From: Lineus longissimus
Taxonomy: Eukaryota; Nemertea; Pilidiophora; Heteronemertea; Lineidae
Length of the DNA: 64,000 bases
Direction: 5' to 3'
NCBI RefSeq assembly: GCF_910592395.1
Contig: NC_088317.1
Span: forward strand, 4,278,001 to 4,342,000
Positions within the stretch are counted from its first letter, which is position 1. Each line of letters opens with the position of its first letter. Positions 36,534 to 47,979 of this stretch are shown here, piece after piece. Made by a program: the position numbers and the translations under genes. The notes beneath the pieces were generated by a model. It did no database searches. It was not told where the DNA came from and worked only from the letters and a program-made list of their open reading frames with translations.

Positions 36534-36912
36534 CTGAAAGAAGAAGCAATTTTATAGATAGTACAAATTAGGATACTTCTGATAAATGATGCACAATAAA
36601 ACACGACAGTTAGTTCCCAATGTCACAGCAGCCGAAAGGAAGGATTTATCAAAAGAAAGGTGACAGAGGACATGGTTTGGGTTGCTTTAGTATTTCCAAT
36701 CAAAACAAATTGTGAAGTTTTGGTCATTATTTTCAATGTTTTTGAGAAAACTATGAGTTAGATTAACATATATCGGATGTTTTTGAATTCTACTCAATGT
36801 ACCTGATCAAGTGAAACTCATCAAACAAGCATCAAGATTTCTTTCACGCTTCAATAATCGATTTTATTTCGGCAAAACGGGCACCTGCTTCCTGTATCCA
36901 GTGAAAACAAAC
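36534..36912. promoter_or_regulatory. Likely shared promoter region, C11orf65-like and IFT80
   Basis: The two genes diverge here, and both appear to have a 5'UTR intron, so their transcription starts should lie in or near this interval. I see no convincing TATA box, and the call rests on gene orientation only. Confidence 0.35.
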
Positions 36913-36989
36913 ATGGCCGACCCCTCGATACCAGTCCCAGAATGCCTCACTCTTCCGGCCTTCTGCATTCCAATGTTTTGGACCATCAG
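36913..36989 (+). other. Candidate IFT80 5' exon with upstream ORF
   Basis: ATGGCCGACCC in a good start context opens a frame (MADPSIPVPECL...) that reaches the donor CAG|gtcagt at 36990. The acceptor TTCTAG|AATAG at 37469-37470 lies 27 bases before the IFT80 ATG. Joining the two keeps the frame open until a TGA at 37499-37501 that overlaps the IFT80 start codon as ATGA. So this may be a 5'UTR exon with a 35-codon upstream ORF. It could instead be unrelated. Confidence 0.35.
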
Positions 36990-37497
36990 GTCAGTTCAAA
37001 ATCACTGTTTTCTACAAATTCCCATTTTCTGAATTCTTCAAGATAGGGTTAGTTTGAAAGATAAATACTTCAAGAAATGTTAAATGCAAATTTTCGTTTC
37101 AGTTAACCTCATACTGTGGTTTTGTAACTGTTGAAAGTGAGTTCACAGTAGTTTTGACAGATGACAAAATGAAAAATTGAAAATGCTGTACATCATGATC
37201 ATGTCAATGTATGAATGATGTGTGTGTAGGACTAGACCTACATACAGGTCCATGATTATGGCATCATTGTTCATGTTCTAGGCCTATCCATCCAACATAT
37301 GCAGCAATGGATGATTATTGAAGGTGAGGGAAAGGCCTATCGATTATCGTCAATCGTGGCTTCTGGTCATCTCATGGATCAGAGTACTATTTTTGTAACT
37401 TGGTCTCCAATCTGCTGATCGATAATGAAATCAAATTCACACCTAATTTATAAAAACTATTTTATTCTAGAATAGAAGAAAATACTAAACCAAGACA

Positions 37498-40400
37498 ATG
37501 AGGCTAAAGACGCTTTTACTGAAGGAGCCCAAGCATACTGACCTGGTCAGTTGCTGTGGATGGACAACAGCTGATGAGCTCTTCTCGGGAGCAGATGACC
37601 ACAAGATCCTGAAATGGAGCCTAACAAACAATGAGACAACTACTGCAGTGACTCTACCCAATGATTTCTACCCCCTGGACATGCACTGGTTTCCCAAGGG
37701 CAGTGGAGGAGGGAAGCAGAAGGGGTCGGAACTGTTTGTTTTGACTTCAACTGATGGTAAGTATCAGTTGTCAATCCTCAGTGACAAGAATTCGTCAGTG
37801 ACGATGAACTATTAAGAATTTTGAAATAATAAGTCCTACTACATAAGATTTAACACTTTTAAAGAAATTGAAAATCTCACCCTATTTCAGGTAAATTTAC
37901 TTTGATCAACCGAGGCGGTCGCATTGAGAAGAACGTCGAGGCCCACAAGGGAGCCGTCTTGGCTGCTAGGTGGAGTTTTGATGGTACTGCTCTGGTGACA
38001 GCTGGTGAAGACGGACAGGTCAAGATCTGGTCGAGGAGTGGGATGCTGAGATCAACCCTGGCACAAAACAGTAAGTTCTGTGACACGCCTCTAGTAAGGA
38101 TATTGTATGGAGTGACACTTGCAAATGTTTCCTGGTTACCAAGGTCAAACTACAGGGTTCCCCAGAAAACTTTTCCCTCACACAATTGATACACAATAAA
38201 ATTCTATTGTACAAGGGAAATGTTTTCTAGGCCACCCTGTAGATGGATATAGATAAAGTCTTGATTCTATATTCATTACATCTGTTTCAGGTTCTGCAGT
38301 GTACTCCGTTGCCTGGGGTCCAGACTCTGACCAAGTCCTATTCACATCGGGCAAACAGCTTGTGATCAAACCGCTACAGGCCAATGCCAAACCACAAATG
38401 GTGAGTAAAGCTAGATCAGAATTAGACAATAAATTAGGCAACAGCTCAGCAGACTTTAACTTGAACTAACTTAACTGATTTCCACAATACTCATACATTA
38501 GTCATCTCGTAGAAAATTGATAGGAAAACTCCCTGATTTCAACTTGCCATAACTTTCTATATTCCAGTGGAAAGCCCATGAGGGCGTCATCCTGAAAATA
38601 GACTGGAACCCCGTCAACAATCTCATCCTCTCTGGTGCAGAGGACTGTAAATATAAAGTGTTTGACAGCTATGGCCGCTTGATGTACATGAGTTCCACAC
38701 ATGACTATCCCATCACATCGGTCAGCTGGAGTCCCGATGGAGACCTGTTTGCTGCTGGTTCATACAACACGCTGAGGCTGTGTGACAAAGCCGGGGTAAG
38801 AACGGATTCTTTGGACTCAAATTGTGGGTCTTACTAAAGCGCCGATCCATCCACCTCAGAAAGTGTGCTTGAACTTCAGACTGCTAGTGTGAGGAAAAGG
38901 TTGAAATAGTTTTGTTTTTGTATGGGTCCAAATTCATTCCCTCAAATGCTGCTGGTTTCAAAAAGAATTTCTGATTTTCCACCCAAAATGTTTCAAAGTC
39001 TGGAAATTTGAGTTCTAATTGTGTAACGTAGTGTACTTCCACTTGGTAGAAAAGTGCATTTGGTGTGGACCAGAATACCTTTTACTTTTATTTGATTGTG
39101 TCCATTTCATTGAAATGAATGTGTTTCTTTCCCCTTGGTGACATATCTAATTAGATTATTTCGAATAATTTTCAGTGGTCTTATGCCCTAGAGAAACCCA
39201 ACACAGGCAGCATCTTCAACTTGTCATGGTCTGGTGACAGTACGCAGGTAGCTGGGGCTTGTGGAAATGGTCAGGTCATCTTTGCAACAGTTATTGAGAG
39301 GTAAGTTAACCAGGACTTTAGAAAGTGTAAGAATAAACCCATAACAGAACCAATGTTTTTGCAGTTATTGGACCATAAGAGAGTACAGATGAGGAGTTTA
39401 CCAATGAGATTGGTCTTATGCAGCTCAACCAGAAAAAGGGCAAAGCAACAAAGTTACTGCTCGACAGAGCAATAAACAGACTTGCCCCTGCGTGCATATC
39501 TGAGCTCCTCCCGTCCTACAACCTGGGCGATCCCCGAGGTCCAAGGACAGATGTCTCCTGCGGAATCCCAGTAACTGCCTGGAGACATACGGTGGTAGGA
39601 ACTTCCTTGTCTAAGCAGCAAGGCTTTGGAATGAGCTTAGTGTTGACAGTGGGTGAAGCATGTTGACTCTTTTGCTCATAGGCTTGGCAGCTTATGACGT
39701 CGTCGTCTGTGTTTGAATAATTACCCATATTGCTCATTGTCCTCTCGGTCTTTTCTTGCAGGAGACTTGAATGGAGAAATTTTGAGGTGACCGTCACCGG
39801 TAACAAGACCATCCAAGTGAAGAACGTGCTGAATGATGTTTTGGACAAGTTAGATTTCCGAGATCGTATCATCAAGGTGTCGATAGCTTTCAGCCACCTG
39901 GTTGTGACCACTGCATCCCAGTGTTACGTCTACACGTGAGTACCTATACAGTTGAGAGGATTCTGTATTTTGTTTCAAGATCATGATGAAGAGTCTTTGA
40001 TAATAATTTGGCTCATTACTAATAGTTAGTGTATGTGGGTACAGGGGAGCGTGGAGGCACAGTGGGAGAATGTCCGACTAATAGTAAGTGTATGTGGGTG
40101 CAGGGGATAATAATAGTAAGTGTATGTGGGTGCAGGGGATAATAATAGTAAGTGTATGTGGGTGCAGGGGATAATAATAGTAAGTGTATGTGGGGTCAGG
40201 GGATAATAATAGTAAGTGTATGTGGGTGCAGGGGAACGTGGAGGCACAGTGGGAGAATGTCCGACTTTTGATTGGAATGTTGTGGCCAAGGCCAGTGCCA
40301 CTTGGTTCTTTTAACTGGCCTGAAATGGCAAAGTGTAGCGCAGTATAAACGCTCCTCGGTCTCTACAGAAACTTTTCATGGATTAGTTACAAATAGTTTC

Positions 40401-43400
40401 TTTGCAAGTTTGGTGATTTTCTTTGTTCTTTTTCAGTACCAAGAATTGGAACACCCCCATGATATTTGACTTGAAAGAGGGCAATGTCACATTGATCATG
40501 CAAGCAGAGAAGTAAGTACATTGGAACCCCTTTTAATGGACACCTTTCTATTAAGGACACTTTTTTGACCCAGATTGGTTGATTCTATTCCGAGACACTT
40601 TTGGGTCCAGTTGCTAAAGGTAACCCCAGTAATAGTAGCTTTGAAGTGACTAAAACATGTTGTTTTCTTGCAGGCATTTCCTTCTGGTGGACAGCGTGGG
40701 TGTCCAGGTCTACTCATATGAAGGTCGCCTCATTTGTAGTCCAAGATATCAGGGGATGAGGACAGATATTCTCAACTACCAGACCGTCTCCCTCAGTAAT
40801 GACACCGTGGCCATTCTAGACAAGGCAGATGAAAAGAGTAGGTATTCAGATAACCAATCTATCTCATACTTTTTGCAGTTGTCCATCTTTTTGACTCAAA
40901 CAGTGGCAAAACGCTGGGAGATCTTTTGTTATTCTAGCCAATCTATCTCATATTTTTTGCAGTTGTCCATCTTTTTGACTCAAACAGTGATAAAACTCTG
41001 GGAGATCTTTTGTTATTCTAGCCAATCTATCCTCATATTTTTTGCAGTTGTCCATCTTTTTGATGCCAACACTGGTAAAACGTTGGGTGATGGAAAGCCA
41101 ATAGTGCACAAGTTGGACGTGTTGGAGATAGCTCTAGACCAGTGTGGCCCGGCCCACGAAAGACGACTAGCCATCATTGACAAGAACAGAGATCTCTATT
41201 TGACGTCCGTCAAGGTTTTTGGGACGTCTAGAAAGTCAGTGAAATTGAGTAAGTTTTTTCAATTTTCTTAGAACATTTACTCTTTCTGTGGCGTTTGATT
41301 ATAATTACACTTTGTTCCAAAGTTGTCTTCTGAAGACAAAGTCACAATCAGATTGCATGGGGAAGTTCACTTTAACATTTTCATAACTCACCATCTTGTT
41401 TCTGCAGGTACCATGATCATGTCGTTATGTTGGAATGATGTGACCAACATGCTGGCAGCCCTAGCAGACGGCAAATTCATCGTCTGGTATTATCCCAATG
41501 CTGTCTATGTGGATAAAGATCTGTTACCCAAGACGGTCTTTGAGAAAGATGCCAGGTTAGTTTTCTTGATTTCAAACTTCATGAGGCGCTCAGTTTGAAG
41601 TTCTTATTTGCCTGTTCCATGTTCCTCGGCTACAGACAAAATCCTAATCCTCACAACTTTATTTTTTAGCGAGTTTGGAAAAAATCCGACACTGTTGAGT
41701 TTCCTTGGTAATCATGTGGCGATGCGACGAGCGGATGGTTCGGTAATTAGCACAGGGGTACCACCGTATCCTGCCATGCTCCACGAATACATCAACAGCG
41801 GCCGCTGGGAAGACGCAGTCAGGTTGTGTCGATTCTGCAAGGTGAGACAGTAGTTTCGAAGCTAGCATTCAATGTACACTAGGATTGTCCTTCCATTTAA
41901 CAGCTAAACTAACTCACTAAACAAATCACTTCAGGTTTATTGTTGGTTTCTGCCTGACCCTTTCTATGTGGCTGGTGATCATGATTCGTCAAAGCAGGCT
42001 TGTTCAAAACCATATTAGCTTTAACAGAGTCGTAAGGTCTTAACATGAAAGTTTTAATGGGATTACCTGAAAGAGAGAACGTCGTTGAGGATACTTAACA
42101 TAACCATTGAGGATAATTATGAGCTAGATCCACAAAAGTATTTGATATTGCTTTACTGAAAAGTAGAGATAAGAGGTTTTAGGGCCAACCATCACGACAG
42201 TATAACTAACCTTCCAGGTTGTTTTCTTCCAGTCCTTCCCCTGCCCCAATTTAACATAACATACTTTTGTCTTCATTAGAACACTGGGTATAAGGTAAAA
42301 TTAGCTAGTATTTATTGTATCATATTACAAATAGATCTAAATGTGGTAAATTGTAGTACCGGTTATCAGCTTTTTTGTAGCATATCAAATTTAGCTTGGC
42401 TTCTGATGTTGTGGTGAACTTCTAATTAGGTGAATGTGGTGTTTTTTAGTATTTGACTGTAACGGTATGTTTTAAAGAGAGTAATTCTTGTTGTGCAAGT
42501 CTAGTTAGTGCTTCCTATCTATCTGGGTGTTCATAGGCCGCAAACCCACTAGAGACAAGTTGTCAAGTTCACCCTGGGGAATCAGTTCCCAAACTGACAG
42601 AGAATCTTATCTTACTCTTGTGTATTCAGGGCAGGCCTTCCAAGTTACTTGGCAAGCAACCTGCCCTGGGTAGCTCAGCGAGATGGAAAGCCTGTGTGAT
42701 TCTAGACAAGCTTTAGAATTGATTTTCCAAACTAAATATGTCTTCAAATCTTTACCAATTCTGATCGTGTTTTTCAAAAGATGCTCTTGAAATTATTTCA
42801 GCGCATGTACTCTGCTCGTGGTTATTCTATTTCTGGGGTAAATTATAACACAACATTATCACATTTACTAGCACTTTGGTAATGACTGACATTCTTAGTT
42901 TTGTGTTACACAATTATCAGGGCTGAATGCATTGATCATTTTTGTTTACTTGACCCTTGATGTGCTCCTCACACCCATTTTTTTAAAAGTTCCAAGAGTT
43001 TTTAACGGCATGGTCTGTCTGGTACATTGAGTGTTGTTTTCTGTGTTTGTTTATCTTAACACCTTCAGCGCCGTACCACGGAGATCTACGTGACCCAAAT
43101 CCCCCTCTTTGAGCTGGTTATCGGAGTCTCATGGACTTCATGAAAGAACAACGCCATCGCCATCTTAAGGGCAAGGCAGAAACTGAAAAGATAAGAAATT
43201 TCTTTTCAGTTCGTACCTTGCCCTGAAGATGGCGATGGCGGGCACGATTGGAAAACTACGCCATCGCCATCTTCAGGGCACGATGGAACTGAAAAGTCCA
43301 AACGGTCTTTTCAGTTCCTACCTTGCCCTGAAGATGGCGATGGTGTAGTTTTTCATCAAGTCCATGAGATGGGCCACGTCGATCGACGTGGTTCGGCGCT

Positions 43401-45441
43401 GAAGGTGTTAAAGAGCATATTTCTGGTTGGTGATATTTGACGTCAGCATGAACTCATAGCTCTATAGAGAACATAAAGTGCCAGAGCCAATGCTGTTTGT
43501 TAAATTAAAATTTGTAATTAAATTTGAAAATTTCCAATGGTATAAATACGTACATTGCCATTGTGTAGATATACAAATACAGTGGAACCTCCCTTAGCTG
43601 ACACCTCTCTATTAAGGACAACCTCTCCATTAAGGACTCTAGTTTTGGTCCCAAGTGGGTTGTTTCCGTTCAACTTGACCTCTCTAATCAGGACACCTCT
43701 CTATTAAGGACAGCACTTGTCAGTCCCGAGGGTGTCCTTAATAGAGAGGCGTACCCCTTTAAGCTGTGACGTGAGGACAAAGTCGTGTATGGAAGTAGCT
43801 CCCCGTTCCAGTAATTTCAAACTGAGTAAATTACTGCTTAATAAGTTTGTGTAATGTGATTTCAGGATGACACGTTGTGGGCCTGCCTGGCCGCCATGGC
43901 TGCTTACAACAAAGACTTGAATACTGCTGAAATAGCCTATGCTGCCATCAATGAGGTAAGAATACACATTCTAATGGGTAAAGATATATTTTCTTATGGG
44001 TAAGAACTTCTTCCATGGGAAATTGTCACAATCGGGTTCCGGATTCAAGTTTGAATGGAAAAAGTTAACAATGTCAAAATCAGTTTCTCGATTCAACTTC
44101 GGATGGACAGAGGAGACCCGTGACAATGTCGCAATCGGGTTCTCAATTCAAACTTGGATGGCAAAATTTCGCAATCTGGTTCCTCGATTTGAATTTGAGT
44201 GGACCGAGAGGACAAGGGCATATTAGGTTCGAGTTTAGATAGACAAGGGGTGATATGAATAAAGACTAGCAATTCTTTCCACAGGCTGACAAAGTCCAAT
44301 ACATCATGCACATCAAAGAGATTCCGTCCAAGGATGCCAGGAATGCCGAGATGGCGTTATTCTGTGGCCAGCCGCAAGATGCTGAGGGCATCCTCCTCCA
44401 GTCTGGCCTCGTCTTCAGAGCAATCATGATGAACATACAACTATATAACTGGGACAGGTGAGCAATGTTTGTGGAGCATTTCTAGCTTGGTAGCGTGAGG
44501 CTGTTCTCGTTCTCACGGAATATGTGGATGCTCTACTTTTGATTGCTTGGAAATCAATCATGGTCAACTTGTCCGTCTATCACTGGATTTTACAAATTTG
44601 TAAAGTTTGCTGATGTCATCACTCAGAAAAGAAGCTTGACTGTTTTTTTGGGAGGGAAAATGTGAAGCCAAATAGATTGCCAATGTGTACTTTAATCAAC
44701 AAAGCTTGTTTCCTAACTTCGGTTGAAATGTTTCCTTTTCCAGAGCTCTTGAGTTAGCAGTGAAACACAAGACCCACGTCGACACTGTCCTTGCCTTCAG
44801 ACAGAAGTTCTGCACCGATTTTGACAAGAAAGAGACCAACAAGAGATTTGTACAGTATTCAGAGGGGGTAAGCTTGATAGTTTTTGTCATGGATGATACC
44901 TGAGATGCCCTATGTCACTTTCTGAGACAGTCGGGCACAACTCAAGAATCAGGACATACACAATACCTGACTCGTACAGTGTGTAGAATTCCGTAACTAA
45001 TAAGGAGGAAAATTGGACTATCACCCTTTGGTTATCTTTATGTCCGATCCAAATTATGTATGTAAAAAGTATGATTAATCCATAGGACTGGAAATTTATT
45101 GTCTGATACAGTAACATTAACGAGTATTGAAATGTCTTCATTGTGTGTTTTAGGTGGAAATCGATTGGGAGAAAATCAACGCCAAGATCGAACTCGAATA
45201 TCAGAAAGAACGAGAAAGACCAGAACGGGCCACGGCACGAAAAGAAACACGCACAACTCCCAGCGCTTCGACTGGGAGCCGCCTAACTGCACACGGAGAC
45301 AGCGGACATAGCGGGGGGCGGACAGCGAGTCCTGGGGATGCTGGTTCTCGGAGTGCGGCCGGAGGAAGTAGCAGTACGGCTAGTCGGTCACCTCATCGGT
45401 CTGAGGCGACACGTATATCAAGTGGGACAAGGAAATATTAG
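37498..45441 (+). CDS. IFT80: IFT80, intraflagellar transport complex B subunit
   Basis: IFT80 is a core part of the IFT-B complex that carries cargo toward the tip of cilia. Exons: 37498-37756, 37891-38070, 38291-38400, 38568-38795, 39176-39300, 39762-39935, 40437-40511, 40674-40837, 41048-41248, 41408-41555, 41670-41841, 43866-43955, 44285-44457, 44744-44867, 45154-45441. Every junction is GT-AG and in phase, giving 836 residues (human about 777). The start [17 protein letters not shown] and the repeats [29 protein letters not shown] and [14 protein letters not shown] mark the first WD40 propeller. A second propeller follows, then a helical solenoid ([35 protein letters not shown]). The last exon has a conserved start ([19 protein letters not shown]), then about 75 Ser/Gly/Arg-rich residues that account for the extra length. 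Introns carry several repeats described separately. Confidence 0.97.
40022..40266. repeat. 32-bp tandem repeat in IFT80 intron 6
   Basis: About five units contain AGTGTATGTGGGTGCAGGGG followed by ATAATAATAGTA. The first and last copies share a longer extension (CGTGGAGGCACAGTGGGAGA), so the array looks like an expansion inside a larger duplication. Confidence 0.9.
40521..40611 (+). mobile_element. Fragment of the CAGTGGAACCTC MITE family in IFT80 intron 7
   Basis: ATTGGAACCCCTTTTAATGG followed by ACACCTTTCTATTAAGGACA matches the left half of the full copies. The right half is missing. It lies 10 bases after the exon ending at 40511. Confidence 0.6.
40854..41047 (+). repeat. 84-bp tandem partial copies of an IFT80 exon start
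   Basis: Two units (40854-40937 and 40938-41021) each hold TTTTTTGCAG-type acceptor text plus about 58 bases resembling the beginning of the exon at 41048. The third copy is the real acceptor and exon. Pseudo-acceptors end at 40878 and 40962. Used as a splice site, the first gives [14 protein letters not shown] and then a stop. The repeats fill intron 8. Confidence 0.9.
43060..43407. mobile_element. 348-bp TTAA MITE with two internal hairpins, IFT80 intron 11
   Basis: Terminal repeats CACCTTCAGCGCCG and CGGCGCTGAAGGTG are perfect inverted copies, flanked by TTAA at 43056-43059 and 43408-43411 (piggyBac-like). A subterminal pair (CATGGACTTCATGAAA and its inverse) lies inside. Two hairpins sit in the centre, 43153-43239 and 43260-43343. 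Each has arms of about 35 bp starting GCCATCGCCATCTT and ending AACTGAAAAG, with 10-11 base loops. It has no coding capacity. Confidence 0.9.
43578..43755 (+). mobile_element. Full copy of the CAGTGGAACCTC MITE in IFT80 intron 11
   Basis: TACAGTGGAACCTCCCTTAG opens the element, then TATTAAGGACAACCTCTCC, CAACTTGACCTCTCTAATC and GGGTGTCCTTAATAGAGAGG. It ends about 110 bases before IFT80 exon 12. Confidence 0.85.
44246..44271 (+). mobile_element. Solo end of the GGGTGATATGAATAAAG foldback family
   Basis: GGGGTGATATGAATAAAGAC is nearly identical to the outer arm of the complete element at 60646-60771. It stops 14 bases upstream of IFT80 exon 13 (44285), so it forms part of the 3' end of that intron. 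Confidence 0.7.
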
Positions 45442-46172
45442 TTGAGGGAAAATCTCGGAGACTTTAGTGTATCATGTCGTGGACAAGTTCATACATAAAT
45501 GTGAAAACCTTTTGGGAAAGATGCAAGTGGGAAACCATCAAAGATGACAAAACAAGGATTCTAAATGCTGAATGAGGAAAAGTTGGAAGTAAAATTTGTA
45601 CTTTATCAGTGTTCAATATTCATTTGTTGACATGTCGACTGAGTTCTGTACCATAGTGATGCCTAATTGTTAAGACGGGTGTCCTAGGTGAATATAATAT
45701 AGCCCTCCAGATAAATCCAGATGTCCACCGATTCTTAGTTCCGTCCATTACCAGATTTATTTTTTGTACCTGTATAGTATTCTTTGTGTGCCACAGTACT
45801 CGTCCATTATCAGGAAACGTTTTCTCAACAGGAGCAATGCCGTCCTATATAGCCATGGGCTGTTACTAACTTTGAAGACTGCATTAGTAAGTGCCTTGTA
45901 TTCACTATTGAGATATCAAGGGGAGACAAGAGTTTTCAAAATACCGTCCATTTATTTGAAAACGAAAATATTTGTAACTCAGTTTAGACAAATGAAGAGT
46001 GAAAACAAATGCAAGACCTTTTCTGAAGTGAGATGTTTCACATATTACAGAACATGAAATCTCTTCTATTCACATAATGTAAAACTTGTGAAATATTGCA
46101 CCTATCTGTCTGATGTCCGTATCCTCATTTGTGAGACACTCTGATGTTAATGTACCATTTTGGAGTCGAGAG

Positions 46173-46178
46173 AATAAA
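46173..46178 (+). terminator. Possible IFT80 polyadenylation signal
   Basis: AATAAA on the plus strand about 730 bases after the IFT80 stop and 260 bases before the convergent ANKRD39 stop. I see no gene in 45442-46437, which should be 3'UTR and spacer. Confidence 0.4.
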
Positions 46179-46437
46179 TGCAAAAGAGTTGATTTCATTG
46201 TTGGCCTTTTTGTATGTAGATAGCCAGAACTATTGTTTGATTTAAAGTGTCCTATTGAGAACCAAGGAATTCCTGGCCAAGCAGCAGCAACTATGAAGCT
46301 GATAACATGCCCGTCCAAATACTATGTTTGATCCTTTTTATTTGCCCAATAGAGTTGTTTTGTGTGTCACATGCGTTTTGAATACTGTCTAACAATTACT
46401 GTAACTCGGATATGTTTTCGTTCTGGGTTACAGTGAT

Positions 46438-47483
46438 TCAGCTTGGGGCCAAGATTGCTTTGAGTTCTGGTTTACTATCCGGCACGTAATTGACAGGTTG
46501 CTTTTGTCGATTGTCTTTCACTGACTTCGTCCCTGGAGCAGCAGCCACGAGCATCTTGACAATTTCTGGTTTCCCTTTCTCAGCAGCCTGAAAATGATAT
46601 TTGCAACTCTATTTAGCAAACATTTGACCACAATTGAAACAGTTCATCAACTTTTTACAACAAAGTATCTGATTTTCTTATGTTCCAGCAAAGCTTCCAC
46701 AAAAGATGGGTGACAAAATTACATGCCTTTCTCATTAAGGTGTTGTAGTAGTTGTAAATTAGTTGTTGTGAATTTTCACGATGTTTTGCAGCTGTTAATC
46801 AAGTCCTCTCAATTCTCACTTTGTGTAAAGCTGTCTTCCCGTCATTATCACACATCTCGGGCCTGGCTCCCTTCTGCAGCAGCAGAGACACCACCTCGAT
46901 ATGTCCACAATATGCTGCACGATGAAGTGAAGTGATGCCACCTGACTTGGTCTGGGCATTGACACTGGCACTAGAATCTAAGAGAAGTCTACAGATTTCT
47001 AAATGTCCTCCTCTGCTGGCATAATGCTGGAAGAAATAGTAATATATGCGTATTGACTAAATTGAGGAATGAGAAAAGTAATTGGTTTTGGGACAAAATG
47101 TATCCTGGTTGTGACTTTGTCTCCAAAAACAACATTTTTAGAAACTGTAACTTTGTTATGTTATGAAGCTTTCTGATGGTCACTGAATCTGAAGCTGTAT
47201 CTCAGATGTAGGCCCACTGGAAGGACATTACCCTTCAGCGGGGGGGGGGGGGGGGGCAAGCGATGAGGGTGGTTGTGACTATCAGTAGACTCACCAAAGC
47301 TGTATAACCTGAATTATCTCTTGCATCAACATTTGTCCCATTTCGAAGGAGACTAGAGACTTTATTTAATTCCCCATCCATTGCAGCAGGCCATATTCCT
47401 CTTTCAAATTCCATTTCATCAAGAGTCTGGGAAACTGATGGATTTGCCTGGAGATGTCCTCCGCAAGCATGTTCATGAGACAT
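46438..47483 (-). CDS. ANKRD39: ANKRD39 ankyrin-repeat protein (three exons)
   Basis: Exons on the minus strand: 47483-47295, 47026-46820, 46587-46438. Junctions are GT-AG and in phase, giving 181 residues (human 183). The N-terminus contains LDEMEFERGIWPAAMDGEL, matching the family's EEMDFERGIW signature. Ankyrin repeats follow: GYTALHYASRGGHLEICRLL, then GGITSLHRAAYCGHIEVVSL, then GKTALHKAAEKGKPEIVKML. The protein is a small stand-alone ankyrin scaffold whose biochemical role is poorly defined. An in-frame ATG nine codons upstream (47510) could be the start; I chose the internal one because it precedes the Cys/His-rich leader. A minus-strand AATAAA lies at 46337-46342. The gene is convergent with IFT80 and divergent from the ZDHHC24-like gene. 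Confidence 0.93.
47240..47256. repeat. Poly-G tract in ANKRD39 intron 1
   Basis: Seventeen G in a row on the plus strand (poly-C on the transcribed side), starting about 40 bases beyond the donor of ANKRD39 exon 1. Confidence 0.85.
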
Positions 47484-47510
47484 TTTCTCAAAGACTACTC
47501 GGCCGATCAA

Positions 47511-47979
47511 AGTGAAATTTTGCCCAAATATTGTTTGTTTGTATTAAATTAGGTAGACACTATTGTCATTAGTCTTTTATATCCAGAAGGTGAGAAATAG
47601 ATAATGTTTTACAATGTTTTATGTGAAAATCTAAAATTTTGGCATCTTCACCACCATGTTGTTTTGATAGACCGAGCTCTGACGCAATCTCAATGCTCAT
47701 TGGTTTAAAATTGTAAAATAATTTCCTGGATCAAATTTTAAGCTAGATAAAAATAGTTTGGAGTAATCTTTGCAATAATGAAGATCAATGCAAAATCATC
47801 ATGGCCAATTTAGCTATCATCTATTTCTATAAGCAATTTTAATCTTTTGAAATTCACTGCGCCCTATCGAATCTATTTTTAGCCACGTCTTCCAGGAAGT
47901 GAACTGGCTTCTTGGATCTGGCACATGATACACCCATTTTTAGCCAAATTCGCAGCTTATCGAGCATCTAAGCATCGAA
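47511..47979. promoter_or_regulatory. Likely bidirectional promoter, ANKRD39 and ZDHHC24-like
   Basis: The start codons of two divergent genes are about 500 bases apart, and no other gene lies between them. No TATA box is evident. The call rests on orientation and spacing. Confidence 0.4.

Noticed and set aside
42660-42715. tRNA-like text GGGTAGCTCAGCGAGATGG
   Set aside because: It resembles a box A, but no box B or cloverleaf follows, so it is not called as tRNA or SINE.
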